In this document: piece after piece, positions 46,776 through 56,075 of the stretch
Position numbering within the stretch: position 1 is the first letter of the stretch
How the letters are laid out: each line of letters starts with the position of its first letter
Source of the DNA: an uncultured Pseudomonadales bacterium
GTDB taxonomy: Bacteria > Pseudomonadota > Gammaproteobacteria > Pseudomonadales > Cellvibrionaceae
Direction of reading: 5' to 3'
DNA: 64,000 nucleotides
Assembly: GCA_947488935.1 (NCBI GenBank)
Contig: CANLBN010000002.1
Location: 1-64,000, forward strand
Position numbers and translations under genes: made by a program
The notes under the pieces: generated by a model
What the model was told of the DNA's origin: nothing
Seen by the model: only the letters and a program-made list of their open reading frames with translations
Database searches by the model: none

Positions 46776-47488
46776 TAATTTATCCAGCCGTCATGCCTTT
46801 TACTTGAGCGAAGTTTAGGCAAGATAATCGCAAGTAGTACCCCTAGTAAAACGGTAAAGGCACCGTAGAGGAAAAATGTCGTACTTTCACTACGGCGTAG
46901 GCTTTCGTTTTCAGACTTTAAAACGTCATTTTCAGTCTGTAATAGCTGCATTTTTTGAGCAACGGTCTGTAGGCGTTGATGAGACTCTACAGCAGAGGCC
47001 GATATCGCTTTTAGATTGCTTAATTCTTCTTCGATTTTGGATGCTTTGTCATTGGTTTCTTTGAGCGACGATTCGCTTTCACTATAGCTTTTAGAGAGAG
47101 AGTTTTTTTCTTCTTTTAACTTATCAAGGCTCTCAGTTAACCGTTCAATCTTTCTATTAGCCGATGCCAGTAAAATCTTTGCTGGTGGTCTATCGTTCAA
47201 AAACTGATTGCGTATCCAGCCGGTGATACCTTCAGAGGTAGTGACTTGAGTCCAATTCTCATCACGCTGAACCAATGTTACTCTTGTTCCAGAGGGAAGT
47301 CCTTTGTGCAAAATAGCAAACTGATTGCCTTGCCCTTTGCGAACTGGCACATAAAGCTCATCGGAGATATATAAATTAGCTGCCGTTGATAGGGTACTGA
47401 TCAGTGAGATAGCAATACAGGAAAAAAGCTTAATAAAAGATTTTTTATAGCTAGAAATAGAAGAAATTGTTAATGGAAGGCTGTTCAT
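46775..47488 (-). CDS. SH3-domain, coiled-coil membrane protein (TIGR04211 type)
   Basis: 237 residues. A signal peptide (to about 36), a bacterial SH3 domain (about 40-95, YVPVRKGQGNQFAILHKG then WIRNQFL), a long coiled coil (about 105-195), a C-terminal transmembrane helix (about 205-225) and a short basic tail. This layout matches the TIGR04211 SH3 proteins of gammaproteobacteria, which are anchored to the inner membrane with the SH3 part in the periplasm. No function is proven. It overlaps pdxJ by one base. Confidence 0.9.
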   Translation of the reverse strand: MNSLPLTISSISSYKKSFIKLFSCIAISLISTLSTAANLYISDELYVPVRKGQGNQFAILHKGLPSGTRVTLVQRDENWTQVTTSEGITGWIRNQFLNDRPPAKILLASANRKIERLTESLDKLKEEKNSLSKSYSESESSLKETNDKASKIEEELSNLKAISASAVESHQRLQTVAQKMQLLQTENDVLKSENESLRRSESTTFFLYGAFTVLLGVLLAIILPKLRSSKRHDGWIN

Positions 47489-47613
47489 TGATTATTTAAT
47501 ACCTATTGATCGATAAAGAGATTTCTCTGTGTTAAGGCGCGCTAATCTACCTTATTAGTAGGGTAGACGTGTGTGAACGATCTCCCGTTTCTTCCTAAAA
47601 GCTACTATCACGA

Positions 47614-47910
47614 TTAAAATACTTTTTTATAAGGCTTGACGACTACGTTTGCAAATACGCCAGCCACTGCATAGGGGTCATTTGCCGCCCATGCTTTAGC
47701 ATCGTCGAGTGAGTCAAATTCAGCAATAATAATAGAGCCAGTAAAACCATTATCACCTGGGTTTTCAGAGTCAATGGCCGGTAATGGGCCAGCGGTTAAA
47801 ATGCGGCCTTCATTTTGTAGTGCTTGCAATGCTTCTAAGTGTGCAGGCCGCGTCTCCATACGCAATTCTAGGCTATTGGGCTTGTCTTCACAGATAATGG
47901 CATACCACAT
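47614..47910 (-). CDS. YciI-family protein
   Basis: 98 residues. [19 protein letters not shown], then RPAHLEALQ with the conserved His, and [24 protein letters not shown] with the His/Asp-type core, match the YciI/YCII-related fold, a dimeric alpha-beta barrel like ABM and EthD domains. The reaction is unknown. It follows the next upstream gene (VC0807-like) on the same strand, 51 bp apart, the same arrangement as yciI next to a septation-type membrane protein gene in E. coli. Confidence 0.93.
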   Translation of the reverse strand: MWYAIICEDKPNSLELRMETRPAHLEALQALQNEGRILTAGPLPAIDSENPGDNGFTGSIIIAEFDSLDDAKAWAANDPYAVAGVFANVVVKPYKKVF

Positions 47911-47961
47911 AAAAAATCCTCGTTATTAATCGTATTTAGATACGTTTTATACATTGTCTAA

Positions 47962-48660
47962 TTACTGAGTAATCAAGATATCCTCTAACTCAAGATGAGT
48001 GAGTGCCTTAATACGTCTAAATAAATAGAATAATGCAAACATCATCACAATGGTTGCAGGAATCGCAATAACAGGAATACTCCAGGCATTCATTTGGCCT
48101 AGTTCAGCATTAAATGCTTCGGTGCCGGGCTCGCTCACTAATAAATATTTAGCCAATACATAATTTAGAAACGACGACAAAACAAAAGATAGTGTCATTA
48201 AATAAGTCGCATTGACCAATGCCTTATCAAACTCCTGCTTTGTACCATACTCATTAAGAGCGTGGTCAACTTTATCAACTTGAAGGATTTTATCATTATA
48301 GATAAATGTTTTGACCAGAGGGTAAGGGGTTTTTAACGATACTAATGTAGCAATGGCGAATAAGGCGGGAATCGTTGCTTCTTTAATAATAATATATTCT
48401 GGCGGCAGTTTTAATAAGGTCATGCCACCTGTGAGGGTGATACTAAAAATACCTAATATCGAAAATACATTAAATTTCCCACTACGCTGTAAGTCACGCA
48501 GGCCGTAAATAATGGGAAAGGATAGGGCGATAATCAATGCCCATGTCACACCGAGCCTATCGTCTCCGCTGAGCTTAGAGAGAATGAAGGTTGGAATGAC
48601 TATATTAAATAGAATATTAACTAAAAAACTTTCTTTTTTGACAGGCTTATCTTGGCTCAT
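47962..48660 (-). CDS. VC0807-family inner-membrane protein
   Basis: 232 residues with about six transmembrane helices. The N-terminal part (NILFNIVIPTFILSKLSGDD) and ALIIALSFPIIYGLRDLQRSG are typical of a proteobacterial family named after VC0807, distantly like YciB/IspZ. It is probably involved in envelope physiology; no reaction is known. Followed on the same strand by the YciI gene. Confidence 0.82.
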   Translation of the reverse strand: MSQDKPVKKESFLVNILFNIVIPTFILSKLSGDDRLGVTWALIIALSFPIIYGLRDLQRSGKFNVFSILGIFSITLTGGMTLLKLPPEYIIIKEATIPALFAIATLVSLKTPYPLVKTFIYNDKILQVDKVDHALNEYGTKQEFDKALVNATYLMTLSFVLSSFLNYVLAKYLLVSEPGTEAFNAELGQMNAWSIPVIAIPATIVMMFALFYLFRRIKALTHLELEDILITQ

Positions 48661-49071
48661 GGTTTATCTAATGGTGGTTAAGTGACGTTGATGCTATCTG
48701 AGTTAAAGCGCTTGAAAACTGTAACAAGACTATGATGGCAAATATGGGTGTGATTCTACGCAATAGAGGGTATGAAAGGCAAAGACCATAGAGTGTGTTT
48801 CCATATTATTTTTAATCAATAGCCGTTAATGCTATACATGTGTACAAATTATGTACATATGGTGCTGTAAAGCAAGTAAAAGGTATCGTTATATTTTAAA
48901 CTTTACGGTTTGTACTGATTGATATAGATTATTCTAATGACGAATAATTGTTTAAACGGCTGTGCTTGTTGTATGGCGGCTCACACCACTATTTCTCAAA
49001 TGCATGGTTTGCTTAATTCACACTATTCAAATAGACCTCAAGTACCGAAGCCTATTTAACAGGGGATCCCT
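48661..49071. other. 411-bp gap with one cysteine-rich short ORF
   Basis: Most of this stretch is the promoter region for the divergent genes; a 40-codon ORF (48937-49059) occupies its right end. A GTACA-N6-TGTAC-type symmetry (near 48842-48857) is visible, too short to assign. Confidence 0.45.
48937..49059 (+). CDS. possible cysteine-rich 40-residue peptide upstream of the redoxin
   Basis: An ATG-initiated frame of 40 codons ends 12 bp before the next gene. The peptide starts MTNNCLNGCACCMAAHTT, with four Cys in nine residues (CxxxCxCC), and has no Cys in its polar C-terminal half. The ribosome site is weak. Its closeness to a redoxin gene suggests a leader peptide or a small metal/thiol peptide translated before it; this is inference. 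Confidence 0.4.
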   Translation: MTNNCLNGCACCMAAHTTISQMHGLLNSHYSNRPQVPKPI

Positions 49072-49617
49072 ATGTTACTTGATACACCTATTTGTGATTT
49101 TGGTTGGAAGGCGCCGGACTTTACATTAAAAGACCCCGATGAAAAGCCTTTTACCATGTCTGAACAACTGGGTGATAAAGGCTTGCTCATTGCCTTTATT
49201 TGTAACCACTGTCCTTATGTTCAAGAGATTGCTGATCGCCTTTCTGATGACGTACGTGAATTACAAGCAGAAGGCATTAACGTATTGGCGGTCATGTCGA
49301 ATGATTACAAATATGTTCGGGTGGACAGCCCTCCTTTTATGAAAAAGTTTGCAGCACAGCATGATTTCACGTTCCCTTATTTGGTGGATGAGGATCAAAA
49401 GGTGGGCCGTAGCTATGGCGCAGTGTGCACACCGGATTTCTTTGGTTTTAACAAAGAGGGTGAACTGCAATACCGTGGTCGTCTTGATGATGCCGGGATG
49501 GGTAATATCAACAAGAGGCAAAAAGAGCTGGTTAATGCAATGAAGCAAATAGCAAACACTGGCAATGGCCCGCGCCAACAAACACCGAGCATGGGCTGCT
49601 CAATTAAGTGGAGTTAG
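49072..49617 (+). CDS. thioredoxin-like peroxiredoxin-family protein
   Basis: 181 residues of the AhpC/TSA type (PRX-like1). The start MLLDTPICDFGWKAPDFTL and the active site FICNHCPYVQEIADRL with two Cys separated by two residues (CNHC) fit this subfamily; further parts are YKYVRVDSPPFMKKFA and the C-terminal TPSMGCSIKW, the conserved ending. It is a cytosolic thiol oxidoreductase of unknown client; there is no signal peptide. The AGGGGATCC ribosome site is good. Confidence 0.9.
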   Translation: MLLDTPICDFGWKAPDFTLKDPDEKPFTMSEQLGDKGLLIAFICNHCPYVQEIADRLSDDVRELQAEGINVLAVMSNDYKYVRVDSPPFMKKFAAQHDFTFPYLVDEDQKVGRSYGAVCTPDFFGFNKEGELQYRGRLDDAGMGNINKRQKELVNAMKQIANTGNGPRQQTPSMGCSIKWS

Positions 49618-49892
49618 AAAATGTCTAACATCGGTCTTTATACTTGGTTAAAAAAACGAGAAAATTGATGCTAGCAGGCATTAAAGGCCACTACGACGTA
49701 TACAGTGATTAATGATAATTAACTCCCTTAATGGCTGAGAGCCTATTATTAGTGCTTTATGTTTTTCTTTTACTCCTTTCACGACGAATACGAATTTAAG
49801 ATAATTCTTATCGCCTTATGATTACTGTACAATGCACTCTTGGCTTGCATGTGTAGGTCCATTCAAAAACCAATCAGCAGGTACTTTTAAGT

Positions 49893-50714
49893 TTGTTATA
49901 CGATTTACATACGCATAGTCATTGTTCTGATGGCAAGCTATCACCCGAAGAGTTAGTTGCACTGGCTAAAATGAATAAAGTCGACGTGTTAGCGTTGACC
50001 GATCACGATACTGTCGCGGGTGTTTCCGCTGCAAAAGCGGCCGCAGGTGATGACTTAACTATAATTCCTGGTATTGAAGTCTCCTCACTTTGGGCCGGGC
50101 GCAGTATTCATATAGTGGGTTTGCAAATCGATATCGACTCTCCTGACCTACAGCAGGCGGTAGCACAGCAATCTGATCTTCGCTTGGAGCGAGCAAAAAC
50201 GATTGCCCTACGTCTTGAAAAGGTAGGTATTAAAAATGCGTGGGAAGGTGCTCAAACTTATGCAAAGGGTGCCGCTATAGGTCGACCTCATTTTGCACAG
50301 CATATTATTAGCGAAGGTTATGCGACGAATTTTGCGCAAGCTTTTAAGCGGTATTTAGGCGCGGGTAAAGTGGGTGATGTCAAGAGCCAGTGGCCTTCAA
50401 TAAACAGTGTGATTGAGTGGATTAATGCAGCGGGTGGCATTGCGATATTGGCGCACCCTGATAAATATGGGCTCACTCGCACTAAGTTGTATAGCTTATT
50501 AGAGGAATTTAGTGCAGCCGGTGGTAAAGCCATAGAGGTGGTTAGTGGTCATCAAACATTGGCGGTTACCCAAAAATTGCACAGAGCTGCTATTGATTTT
50601 TCACTATTGGCTTCCTGTGGTAGCGATTTCCACTCCCCCGATAACAGATGGCAGTCTCCAGGAATAATGTCACCATTACCGAAAAAGTGCCAAGCAGTTT
50701 GGGATTTCTGGTAA
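49893..50714 (+). CDS. PHP-domain phosphoesterase (YciV/RNase AM type)
   Basis: 273 residues starting with TTG (LYDLHTHSHCSDG directly follows, the first metal motif). The PHP metal ligands continue in LALTDHDTV, IPGIEVSS, GRPHFAQHI, LAHPDKY and CGSDFHSPD. In E. coli the YciV/TrpH protein has been characterised as a 5'-3' exonuclease (RNase AM) acting in rRNA 5'-end maturation and on small nucleotides. It is followed 121 bp later by yciO, the same pair as in E. coli. Confidence 0.9.
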   Translation: MLYDLHTHSHCSDGKLSPEELVALAKMNKVDVLALTDHDTVAGVSAAKAAAGDDLTIIPGIEVSSLWAGRSIHIVGLQIDIDSPDLQQAVAQQSDLRLERAKTIALRLEKVGIKNAWEGAQTYAKGAAIGRPHFAQHIISEGYATNFAQAFKRYLGAGKVGDVKSQWPSINSVIEWINAAGGIAILAHPDKYGLTRTKLYSLLEEFSAAGGKAIEVVSGHQTLAVTQKLHRAAIDFSLLASCGSDFHSPDNRWQSPGIMSPLPKKCQAVWDFW

Positions 50715-50835
50715 GATATTGTTAGTTTTTGTGGTTCTTCTTGAGTGAGAATCAACAAATAGTTTTTCTTTAGTTTCGGTATGTCTTGTATATAAATTCC
50801 GACAAATAAATAGCATTAACCTTTAAGAAAATATT

Positions 50836-51450
50836 ATGGCTCAATTTTTCCAAATCCATCCAGACAATCCTCAAACTCGTTTAGTTAAGCAAGCAGCCGA
50901 TATCATACGTAGTGGTGGCCTTGTTGCTTATCCAACGGATTCTGCCTATGCGCTTGGTTGCCATATTGGCGATAAGTTTGCTCTGGATAGAATTTGTGGC
51001 ATCAGAAAAATCCAAAAAGATCATAATTTCACCTTGGTTTGTCGTGACCTTTCAGAGGTTGCCACCTACGCTAAGGTCAATAATCAAATGTTTCGCTTGA
51101 TTAAAGCACACACCCCTGGTCCTTTTACCTTTATTTTAGCGGCCACATCAGAGACGCCAAAGCGACTAAAACACCCTAAGAAAAAAACCATTGGTATTCG
51201 TATACCGAGTAACCCAATCGTCAGAGACTTATTAGACGAGCTCAATGAGCCGATGATGACAAGTACGTTGATCATGCCTGATGATGAACTCCCATTAACA
51301 GATCCCTACGATATACGTATAAGTTTGGAGCATCAATTAGAGTTAGTTATTGATGGAGGCTTCTGTGGTTTGGAGGCAACGACTGTTGTCGACCTGAGTG
51401 GAGATGACCCCGTAATCATACGCCAAGGCTGTGGCGAATTTTTAGAATAA
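50836..51450 (+). CDS. yciO: YciO-type Sua5/YrdC protein
   Basis: 204 residues. The N-terminal FFQIHPDNPQTRLVKQAADI and IIRSGGLVAYPTDSAYALGC are the YciO form of the Sua5/YrdC fold, with KIQKDHNFTLVCRDLSE and HTPGPFTFILAAT. YrdC relatives make threonylcarbamoyl-AMP for tRNA t6A; YciO has weak or uncertain activity. Next to the PHP-domain gene as in enterobacteria. No terminator with a clear T-tract is seen after it. Confidence 0.93.
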   Translation: MAQFFQIHPDNPQTRLVKQAADIIRSGGLVAYPTDSAYALGCHIGDKFALDRICGIRKIQKDHNFTLVCRDLSEVATYAKVNNQMFRLIKAHTPGPFTFILAATSETPKRLKHPKKKTIGIRIPSNPIVRDLLDELNEPMMTSTLIMPDDELPLTDPYDIRISLEHQLELVIDGGFCGLEATTVVDLSGDDPVIIRQGCGEFLE

Positions 51451-51681
51451 TTATTTACTCATTCTAGTTGAGTCAGTGAGTACATTTTTAGTGCGTGAAA
51501 CAACCCTTTAATAACCTTTTGCACTCTCGGAGTGCTTCTTCTTAAAAAACACCCTTATTTACCCCCTAAAAACTACCAAAAACTTGGCACTATTTCTGCT
51601 AAATAGTGTGTAAGGGATTCACGCCGTGGATGGCTTTTTAACAAAAATAGATTTGATATTACGATATAAGGGTAAGCACAA

Positions 51682-52371
51682 ATGAAAAAATTATTAATAG
51701 GTAGTGTTGCAACAGCAATGGCGTTTTGTGGTGGGGTTTCAGCGAAAGACATTGAAGCGAATATAGCATTATCTAGTGAGTATGTATTTCGTGGGATATC
51801 GCAAAGCGATGAAAATCCAGCAATCTCTGGCGGCTTTGATTACAGTTTTGATAATGGTATTTATCTAGGGACTTGGGCATCAAGTATCGATTTTGGCGAT
51901 GACTTTGATACATCAACAGAAATTGATTTATACGCAGGGTATGCTTTTGACTTAACAGAGGGTGTTACTCTCGATCTATCAGCGATCTATTTTGTATACC
52001 CAGGTGAGACTGATGAGCTCAACTATGTTGAGTATGTAGCAAGTGTCAGCTTTGGAGATGCAGCCCTCGGTGTTGTTTTTTCTCCCGATTACTTGAATGC
52101 AGGTGACTCAGCTTATGTGCTTAATGCTGACTATTCTTTTGGCTTAACAAAAGCAGTTAGCCTTGATGTGCATGCTGGATATATCAATGGTGGTGATGGT
52201 GTTGCAGGCGAAGCGAACGATGACGATTATTTTGAATACTCCCTAGGTGTTTCAGCACCATTCAAAGGTCTTGATTTGTCGCTAGCCTTCCACAATACTG
52301 ATATCGACAGTGGCTCCTCTGAAGATCTAGCTGATGAGCGTGTTGTATTCTCTCTTTCTAAATCTTTCTAG
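51682..52371 (+). CDS. TorF-family putative porin
   Basis: 229 residues with a signal peptide (MKKLLIGSVATAMAFCGGVSA) and a mature part of alternating beta strands. The segment LSSEYVFRGISQSDENPAISGGFDYSF carries the TorF (TIGR02001) signature, with a terminal Phe (SLSKSF), the usual outer-membrane insertion signal. It is an outer-membrane beta barrel; substrate unknown. A terminator follows 28 bp downstream. Confidence 0.9.
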   Translation: MKKLLIGSVATAMAFCGGVSAKDIEANIALSSEYVFRGISQSDENPAISGGFDYSFDNGIYLGTWASSIDFGDDFDTSTEIDLYAGYAFDLTEGVTLDLSAIYFVYPGETDELNYVEYVASVSFGDAALGVVFSPDYLNAGDSAYVLNADYSFGLTKAVSLDVHAGYINGGDGVAGEANDDDYFEYSLGVSAPFKGLDLSLAFHNTDIDSGSSEDLADERVVFSLSKSF

Positions 52372-52398
52372 TTATTGATATTAACTAGAAATAAAATG

Positions 52399-52434
52399 TA
52401 GCTGGCTAGGTTATTCTATCCAGCTATTTTTTTA
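52399..52434 (+). terminator. terminator after the TorF porin gene
   Basis: TAGCTGG (52399-52405) pairs with CCAGCTA (52420-52426), followed by TTTTTTT. It separates the porin from the minus-strand regulator. Confidence 0.85.
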
Positions 52435-52487
52435 TTCAAGCTGCGTAAAAAATTTGCTGAGTTTCTTGTACGTTGTATAAGTCTCGC

Positions 52488-53543
52488 TCAATTAAATAGC
52501 CAGTTAGGTGTTGTTATTGCTCCGCAGTGGTCACATTCATAACCGGGGAGTTGATCAATTTCTTTCTGGAAGCCCTCGTCGCGTAGAGTAGAGAGAAACG
52601 CTTGTATATCATCATCTTTTTCATTTTCTAGCGCATAAGCCCATAGATAATACTCTTTTATTATTGGTGCAAAGCCAAGTTCAAAACGACGTGCTGCTGC
52701 CTCAACACCAAAACCTACATCGGCCATATTCGAAGCAATGTGTGCTGCAATGGCCGAGTGTGTAAATTCTTGATTCTCGTAGCCAGAAATTTCAGTCGTA
52801 TTTATTTTTTTATTGGCAAGAATTTGTTCGAGAAGTTCTCTAGTGCCTGATTTATATTGACGATTAATAAAGCGTAAACCTTCTCTGCGTAGGTCTTCAA
52901 TGCAGGCCAATTTGTGGGGATTATCTGCTTGAAAAATCAACCCTTGCTGGCGGCGAACAAACCGAATAATACCAAAACGTTTTGGGTCTAGCAATTTTTG
53001 ATAGCTTGCCTTTTGCGAGGGTATTTCCATGCCAATGGGTAAGTGAAAACCCGCGATGCGGCAACGCCCTTCATTTAATGCAATTAAAGCGTGCTGAGGT
53101 GCATGATACTGAATCTCAACTTGGTACTTTTCTGTATGCCGCGTCATTAAGGCAACAGCATAACCGTGACTGGCGTAAATTTTTACAATGGGTGTTGCAT
53201 CGACCATTGTACTTTGTAGCTCAACATTAAGTTCTGTTGCTAGGCTTTCCATTTCTGGATGTAACCTAGCCTCAATGCGTTGGTTGCTCCAAAGTAACTT
53301 TTGCCCAAGTGCCGTAAGTTGAGCGCCACGGCCTTTTTCCATCAGCACCAAAGGGCTGTTAAAGAAGGTGGTGCTTTCATTGAGCAAATTCCATGCGTGG
53401 CGATAGGATAAGCCGCACTCTTGTGCTGCTGTAGTTAAGCGTCCACGGCGATTAATGTGTTCTAATAATGGAAGTACCATCGGATGCAGGCGGTTGCCGT
53501 TATTATCCTCAAAACTCCATTTTGGTAAAATATTAATATGCAT
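52488..53543 (-). CDS. ModE-like HTH regulator with substrate-binding domain
   Basis: 351 residues. The N-terminal winged HTH (LPLLEHINRRGRLTTAAQE then CGLSYRHAWNLLNES) is of the ModE/LysR-like form; the rest (about 110-340) is a periplasmic-binding-protein-like domain of the PBP_like type found in molybdate- or formate-dehydrogenase-linked regulators. The C-terminus has an extra CxxC (ECDHCG), possibly a metal or redox site. It is divergent from fdsG with a 316-bp gap, so it likely controls the formate dehydrogenase operon in response to molybdate, formate or another ligand; the ligand is unknown. Confidence 0.82.
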   Translation of the reverse strand: MHINILPKWSFEDNNGNRLHPMVLPLLEHINRRGRLTTAAQECGLSYRHAWNLLNESTTFFNSPLVLMEKGRGAQLTALGQKLLWSNQRIEARLHPEMESLATELNVELQSTMVDATPIVKIYASHGYAVALMTRHTEKYQVEIQYHAPQHALIALNEGRCRIAGFHLPIGMEIPSQKASYQKLLDPKRFGIIRFVRRQQGLIFQADNPHKLACIEDLRREGLRFINRQYKSGTRELLEQILANKKINTTEISGYENQEFTHSAIAAHIASNMADVGFGVEAAARRFELGFAPIIKEYYLWAYALENEKDDDIQAFLSTLRDEGFQKEIDQLPGYECDHCGAITTPNWLFN

Positions 53544-53859
53544 AAAATATCATATTCTGGTCTGATTTTGCCTATGTTAAGGTATATAAACGGCATTAAA
53601 TGCCATTTATATGCGCTATTGATTTCATATTTATACTGAATTTATTGTGCGATTACTAGCTTTTTGATCAATTTCTTTGAATTAGCCAGAGACGAGTTAA
53701 GGTGCATCGGTTAACACCTCGATGGTAAAGCCATTAAATAGGTATTTTGGGGCACATTAACTGATAAAACCTATATCCTTAAGTGGTGTATAAAAGCAGT
53801 AATGAACAAAGTAATATTAACTAATTCGTATCAGATAAAGTAAAGCGAGAATAAGCCTG
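53544..53859. other. regulatory gap between the ModE-like gene and fdsG
   Basis: 316 bases with no gene seen. A perfect short palindrome (GGCATT-A-AATGCC, 53592-53604) lies near the regulator side. The fdsG ribosome site is weak. No terminator or riboswitch-like fold was recognised. Confidence 0.5.
53592..53604. promoter_or_regulatory. candidate operator for the ModE-like regulator
   Basis: GGCATTAAATGCC is a perfect 6-bp inverted repeat with a one-base centre, located in the divergent region. A ModE-class protein could bind such symmetry, but 13 bp is short. Confidence 0.3.
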
Positions 53860-54396
53860 ATGAGTAGTAGTTCACCAAATGCAACACCTTCAAAGGCAGT
53901 AGCTGTTAATGCGGCGCATCTGTCTGCAATTACAAGCCATATAGATAATAATGCGCAAAAGCCCGGCCCTCTATTACCTATTTTGCATGATATTCAAAAT
54001 GATATTGGCTATATCCCCGATGCAGCTATCAGTGAAATCTCAAAACGACTCAACCTATCACGTGCAGAAGTACATGGTGTGGTTAGCTTTTATCATCACT
54101 TTAGTACAAAGCCTCGTGGTCGCCATATTATTGAGGTATGTTGCGCCGAGTCTTGTCAGGCTTTGGGTGGGCGAGATCTCCAAAAACATGCAAAAGACAA
54201 GCTTGGGTTAGATTGGTATCAAACCTCTAAAGACGGTGAAATCACATTAGAGCCTGTCTATTGCCTAGGTAACTGTGCGTGTTCTCCGGCGGTACGTGTT
54301 GGAAAGCAAATTTTAGGTCGAGTCGATAATGACGACTTCGACGAACTTATCGAAGAATTAACAACGGTTCCCGTCACTCTAATGGAGGGCCGCTAA
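53860..54396 (+). CDS. fdsG: NAD-dependent formate dehydrogenase, gamma subunit
   Basis: 178 residues. NuoE-type thioredoxin-like fold with the [2Fe-2S] ligands in CCAESCQALGG and CLGNCACSPA. In soluble Fds enzymes FdsG passes electrons within the diaphorase part. The N-terminal ~20 residues are a polar extension before the helical segment (PLLPILHDIQNDIGYIP). The stop overlaps the fdsB ATG by one base. Confidence 0.94.
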   Translation: MSSSSPNATPSKAVAVNAAHLSAITSHIDNNAQKPGPLLPILHDIQNDIGYIPDAAISEISKRLNLSRAEVHGVVSFYHHFSTKPRGRHIIEVCCAESCQALGGRDLQKHAKDKLGLDWYQTSKDGEITLEPVYCLGNCACSPAVRVGKQILGRVDNDDFDELIEELTTVPVTLMEGR

Positions 54397-55937
54397 TGTC
54401 TGAGTACAATAAAATCTATATCCCACGTGATTCATCTTCTCTCTCAATGGGGGCCGAGAAAGTCGCGGTTGCTTTTCAGCTAGCATTGCAGTCATCGAAT
54501 ACCAATGACACTACTATTGTTCGCAATGGTTCGCGTGGCCTTTACTGGTTAGAGCCAATGGTTGAAGTTGATACCCCCGAAGGCCGTGTTGCCTATGGCC
54601 CGGTTAAAGCGCGCGATGTCGAGAGCTTGGTCGCACAGGGCATGTTAGAAGGCAAGCAAGATCACCCATTATGTTTGGGACTTACCGAAGAAATTCCTTA
54701 TCTTAAAAAACAACAACGCCTTACCTTTGCACGCGCAGGTGTTATTGACCCTGTGAGTTTGGACGATTACTTAGCAACCGATGGCTATACAGGCCTTAAG
54801 CGTGCTATCGAGTTAAGCCCGCAAGCAATCGTTGACGAAGTGAAAGAATCTGGCCTTCGTGGCCGTGGTGGGGCTGCTTTCCCGACGGGTATTAAGTGGC
54901 AAACAGTACTGGGTGCTCAATCCGCCCAAAAATATATTGTGTGTAATGCCGACGAAGGTGACTCAGGCACCTTTGCTGACCGCCTACAAATGGAAGCAGA
55001 CCCCTTTGGTTTAATTGAGGGTATGACGATTGCCGGTTTAGCTGTGGGTGCTACACAAGGTTATATTTATCTGCGTGAAGAATACCCTCATGCCCACGAA
55101 ATTCTCGATGAGGCCATTGCCATTGCCGAGCAAAATAATTACCTCGGTGACAATGTTCTAGGTTCAGGCAACGCGTTTCACTTAGAGGTGCGCTTAGGCG
55201 CCAAGGCTTATATTTGTGGCGAAGAGACAGCGTTACTTGAGAGCCTAGAAGGCAAACGTGGGATGGTGCGTCCTAAGCCTCCAATCCCAGCTTTAGAAGG
55301 TTTGTTTGGTCAACCGACGGTTGTCAATAATGTGCTTTCATTATCCACTGTTGCTATTATTTTAGCGAAAGGTGCAGACTTTTATAAAGATTTTGGTATG
55401 GGACGTTCACTAGGTACTATGCCTTTCCAATTGGCAGGTAACCTCAAATATGCTGGTCTTGTCGAAATGGCATTTGGTATAACATTACGCGAGCTGCTCT
55501 ATGACTTTGGTGGTGGTAGTTTTAATGGTAAACCTTTGCGCTCTGTGCAAGCCGGTGGCCCCTTAGGTACCTATATGCCAGAGTCCCAGTGGGACGTAAA
55601 AATGGACTATGAAGAGATGGCAGCACTAGGGGCTGTGCTTGGTCACGGTGGCATTGTTGCCTTTGATGACAGTGTTGATATGGCAGAACAAGCACGATTC
55701 TCTATGGAGTTTTGTGTGGTTGAATCCTGCGGTAAATGTACACCATGCCGTATTGGTTCTACTCGTGGTGTTGAGGTCATTGATAAAATCCGTGCGGGAG
55801 AAGATCGTGAAGATAATATAGAGTTGCTAGAAGAACTCTGTGAAACCATGGTTGATGGCTCTTTGTGTGCAATGGGTGGCATGACGCCGTTTCCAGTGCA
55901 AAGTGCATTAAAATATTTTAGTGAAGATTTTTCTTAG
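54396..55937 (+). CDS. fdsB: NAD-dependent formate dehydrogenase, beta subunit
   Basis: 513 residues. NuoF-like flavin subunit with an N-terminal thioredoxin-like part (about 1-100). The FMN/NADH site is seen in GLRGRGGAAFPTGIKW and GEETALLESLEGKRGMVRPK, the 4Fe-4S ligands in SCGKCTPCRIGSTRG and the following Cys near SLCAMGG. It reduces NAD with electrons from FdsA. Translation is coupled to fdsG by the one-base overlap. A 138-bp gap before fdsA contains no gene. Confidence 0.95.
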   Translation: MSEYNKIYIPRDSSSLSMGAEKVAVAFQLALQSSNTNDTTIVRNGSRGLYWLEPMVEVDTPEGRVAYGPVKARDVESLVAQGMLEGKQDHPLCLGLTEEIPYLKKQQRLTFARAGVIDPVSLDDYLATDGYTGLKRAIELSPQAIVDEVKESGLRGRGGAAFPTGIKWQTVLGAQSAQKYIVCNADEGDSGTFADRLQMEADPFGLIEGMTIAGLAVGATQGYIYLREEYPHAHEILDEAIAIAEQNNYLGDNVLGSGNAFHLEVRLGAKAYICGEETALLESLEGKRGMVRPKPPIPALEGLFGQPTVVNNVLSLSTVAIILAKGADFYKDFGMGRSLGTMPFQLAGNLKYAGLVEMAFGITLRELLYDFGGGSFNGKPLRSVQAGGPLGTYMPESQWDVKMDYEEMAALGAVLGHGGIVAFDDSVDMAEQARFSMEFCVVESCGKCTPCRIGSTRGVEVIDKIRAGEDREDNIELLEELCETMVDGSLCAMGGMTPFPVQSALKYFSEDFS

Positions 55938-56075
55938 CCCAGATTTATTTGATATAGAAAAAATATTTATTCGAATAACTATTTGTTTACTGGTTAAAAA
56001 GTATGACAAAAGATTATTCGCCTTTTTAGAAATAAATAGTTAGACATAGCCATAAAAGCTAATGTGAGGTGATAT

